From the NCBI GenBank assembly GCA_023428515.1, contig JAEYXI010000589.1:1-6582 (forward strand): DNA of 6,582 nt. The letters run 5' to 3'. This stretch comes from Pseudomonadota bacterium (GTDB lineage: Bacteria > Pseudomonadota > Alphaproteobacteria > Rhizobiales > Rhizobiaceae). Shown piece after piece: positions 5,813 to 6,582 of this stretch; position 1 is the first letter of the stretch; each line of letters begins with the position of its first letter. The position numbers and the translations under genes are program-made. The notes beneath the pieces are model-generated. The model was not told the DNA's origin and did no database searches. It worked only from the letters and a program-made list of their open reading frames with translations.

Positions 5813-6517
5813 TCAGTCCCTCAGTACGAGCCGGTCGCCGCGCACGTCGAAGCCCGACAGCGTGCCGATGAAATTCTTGCCGAGCAGGCTCTGCCCAAGC
5901 CGGCCATCCTCCGCCACCAGCAGCGGCATGTTCTTTCGCACGATGTCGCCGACCGCCACCTCGTCGGCGACCACGCGCGCTGCGGTCGACGTGCCATTGG
6001 CGGTGGACACCGGGATGTTGAAGACGAGCGCGGAGGGGTCGAAGCCCGCCCGCTCGGCGTCGGCGGCGGTCAGCACGGTCGAGGTCGCGCCTGTATCGAC
6101 CATCGCGCGTATCGTGCTGCCGTTCACGTCGATATTCGCCTCGAAATGCCCGTCCACCCGCTGCCGCAGCGTGACGATTGCCCGCCCGTCGCCATCGGTG
6201 GCCGATAGCGGGCTGCCGGGGACGATGCCACCGCTGATCCGGTTCGCCACGTCCTGCAATTCGTAGCGATATTCGTAGCCCGCCATGAAGACGAGTACCA
6301 CCAGCAGCCAGATGGCAAGTGTGCGGACCGTCTGGCCGAAACGCTGGCCGGAGGCGAGGATGCCGCTCGCCAGCAGCGCCCCGAGAGCGCCGAGATAGAT
6401 CAGGTAGCCGAAGCTGTCGGTATCGAGCCCGAGCACCTGGCCGCTCGAATCGGCCATGACGAGCATGATCAGCCCGGCCACCACCAATGCCGCCACGATC
6501 CAGAAAACCCGCCCCAT
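5813..6517 (-). CDS. TIGR02281-type membrane-anchored retropepsin-like aspartic protease
   Basis: This 234-residue protein has three hydrophobic segments at about residues 5-22, 36-55 and 66-81, followed by a soluble, probably periplasmic domain. The domain carries one retropepsin-type active-site motif, Asp-Thr-Gly-Ala at 141-144 in 'AMVDTGATSTVLTAADAERA', with a preceding FEANIDVNG strand. Near the end is 'SLLGKNFIGTL' (210-220), the position where this clan AA family usually has a Leu-Leu-Gly-x-x-Phe-Leu pattern. A single catalytic Asp motif implies it would work as a dimer, as retropepsins do. The physiological substrate of this alphaproteobacterial family is not established to my knowledge. 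GAGAG lies 5 bases before the ATG (6515-6517 on -) and supports the start. The gene converges with dusA and leaves no room for a terminator between them. Confidence 0.88.
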   Translation of the reverse strand: MGRVFWIVAALVVAGLIMLVMADSSGQVLGLDTDSFGYLIYLGALGALLASGILASGQRFGQTVRTLAIWLLVVLVFMAGYEYRYELQDVANRISGGIVPGSPLSATDGDGRAIVTLRQRVDGHFEANIDVNGSTIRAMVDTGATSTVLTAADAERAGFDPSALVFNIPVSTANGTSTAARVVADEVAVGDIVRKNMPLLVAEDGRLGQSLLGKNFIGTLSGFDVRGDRLVLRD

Positions 6518-6525
6518 GTGTACTC

Positions 6526-6582
6526 TCAGGCCAAGCCGCGTTCGCCCGCCATGCCCGCGCGGCGGGGCTCGCGACCCGGTCC
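6526..6582 (-). CDS. Possible C-terminal end of an upstream gene, partial
   Basis: On the - strand the frame is open from the right edge to TGA at 6528-6526, giving 18 residues that end ERGLA. The stop is only 8 bases before the protease start, a spacing typical of an operon, and the codons are GC-rich like their neighbours. With so little sequence the product cannot be identified, and the frame could be open by chance. Confidence 0.3.
   Translation of the reverse strand, partial: GPGREPRRAGMAGERGLA

Noticed and set aside
5253..6266. Long open frame of 337 codons on + across the dusA end and the protease gene
   Set aside because: Its product is Arg/Ser/Pro-rich, the typical out-of-frame pattern in GC-rich DNA, and it crosses two well-supported genes.

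Overview
The window looks like a chromosomal segment of an alphaproteobacterium, most likely from the Rhizobiales. This is inferred from the GC-rich coding style, the DctP/DctQ/DctM transporter layout, and the dusA gene lying tail-to-tail with a TIGR02281-type membrane aspartic protease gene. Species cannot be told from the sequence alone.

Left region (1-4249, all + strand): a catabolic operon, entered inside its first visible gene. It holds the C-terminal end of a TRAP solute-binding protein (DctP), the small membrane subunit (DctQ), the large membrane subunit (DctM, overlapping dctQ by one base), an enolase-superfamily sugar-acid dehydratase resembling L-rhamnonate dehydratase, and a D-2-hydroxyacid dehydrogenase. 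The likely logic is Na+-driven import of a hydroxylated (sugar) acid, dehydration to a 2-keto-3-deoxy acid, and a redox step on a 2-keto or 2-hydroxy acid. No aldolase, kinase or regulator is visible. Two strong inverted repeats sit in the two largest gaps of the operon: dctP/dctQ and dctM/dehydratase.

Middle region (4250-4798): about 550 bases without an intact gene and with patchy, lower GC. On the - strand it holds the N-terminal remnant of a tyrosine-recombinase (phage-type integrase) gene that seems to have lost an internal piece and everything downstream. Between this remnant and dusA are three copies of an 11-bp repeat, one forming a 17-bp palindrome, followed by a very A/T-rich stretch that runs into the first codons of dusA. 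The 5' end of dusA is a documented insertion site for integrase-bearing prophages and genomic islands. The best reading is that this is the dusA-side end of a decayed integrative element and that the catabolic operon to its left may be its cargo.

Right region (4799-6582): an intact dusA gene (tRNA-dihydrouridine synthase A) on +, converging after 3 bases with a - strand gene for a membrane-anchored retropepsin-like aspartic protease. At the right edge, the - strand carries what may be the last 18 codons of a further upstream gene.
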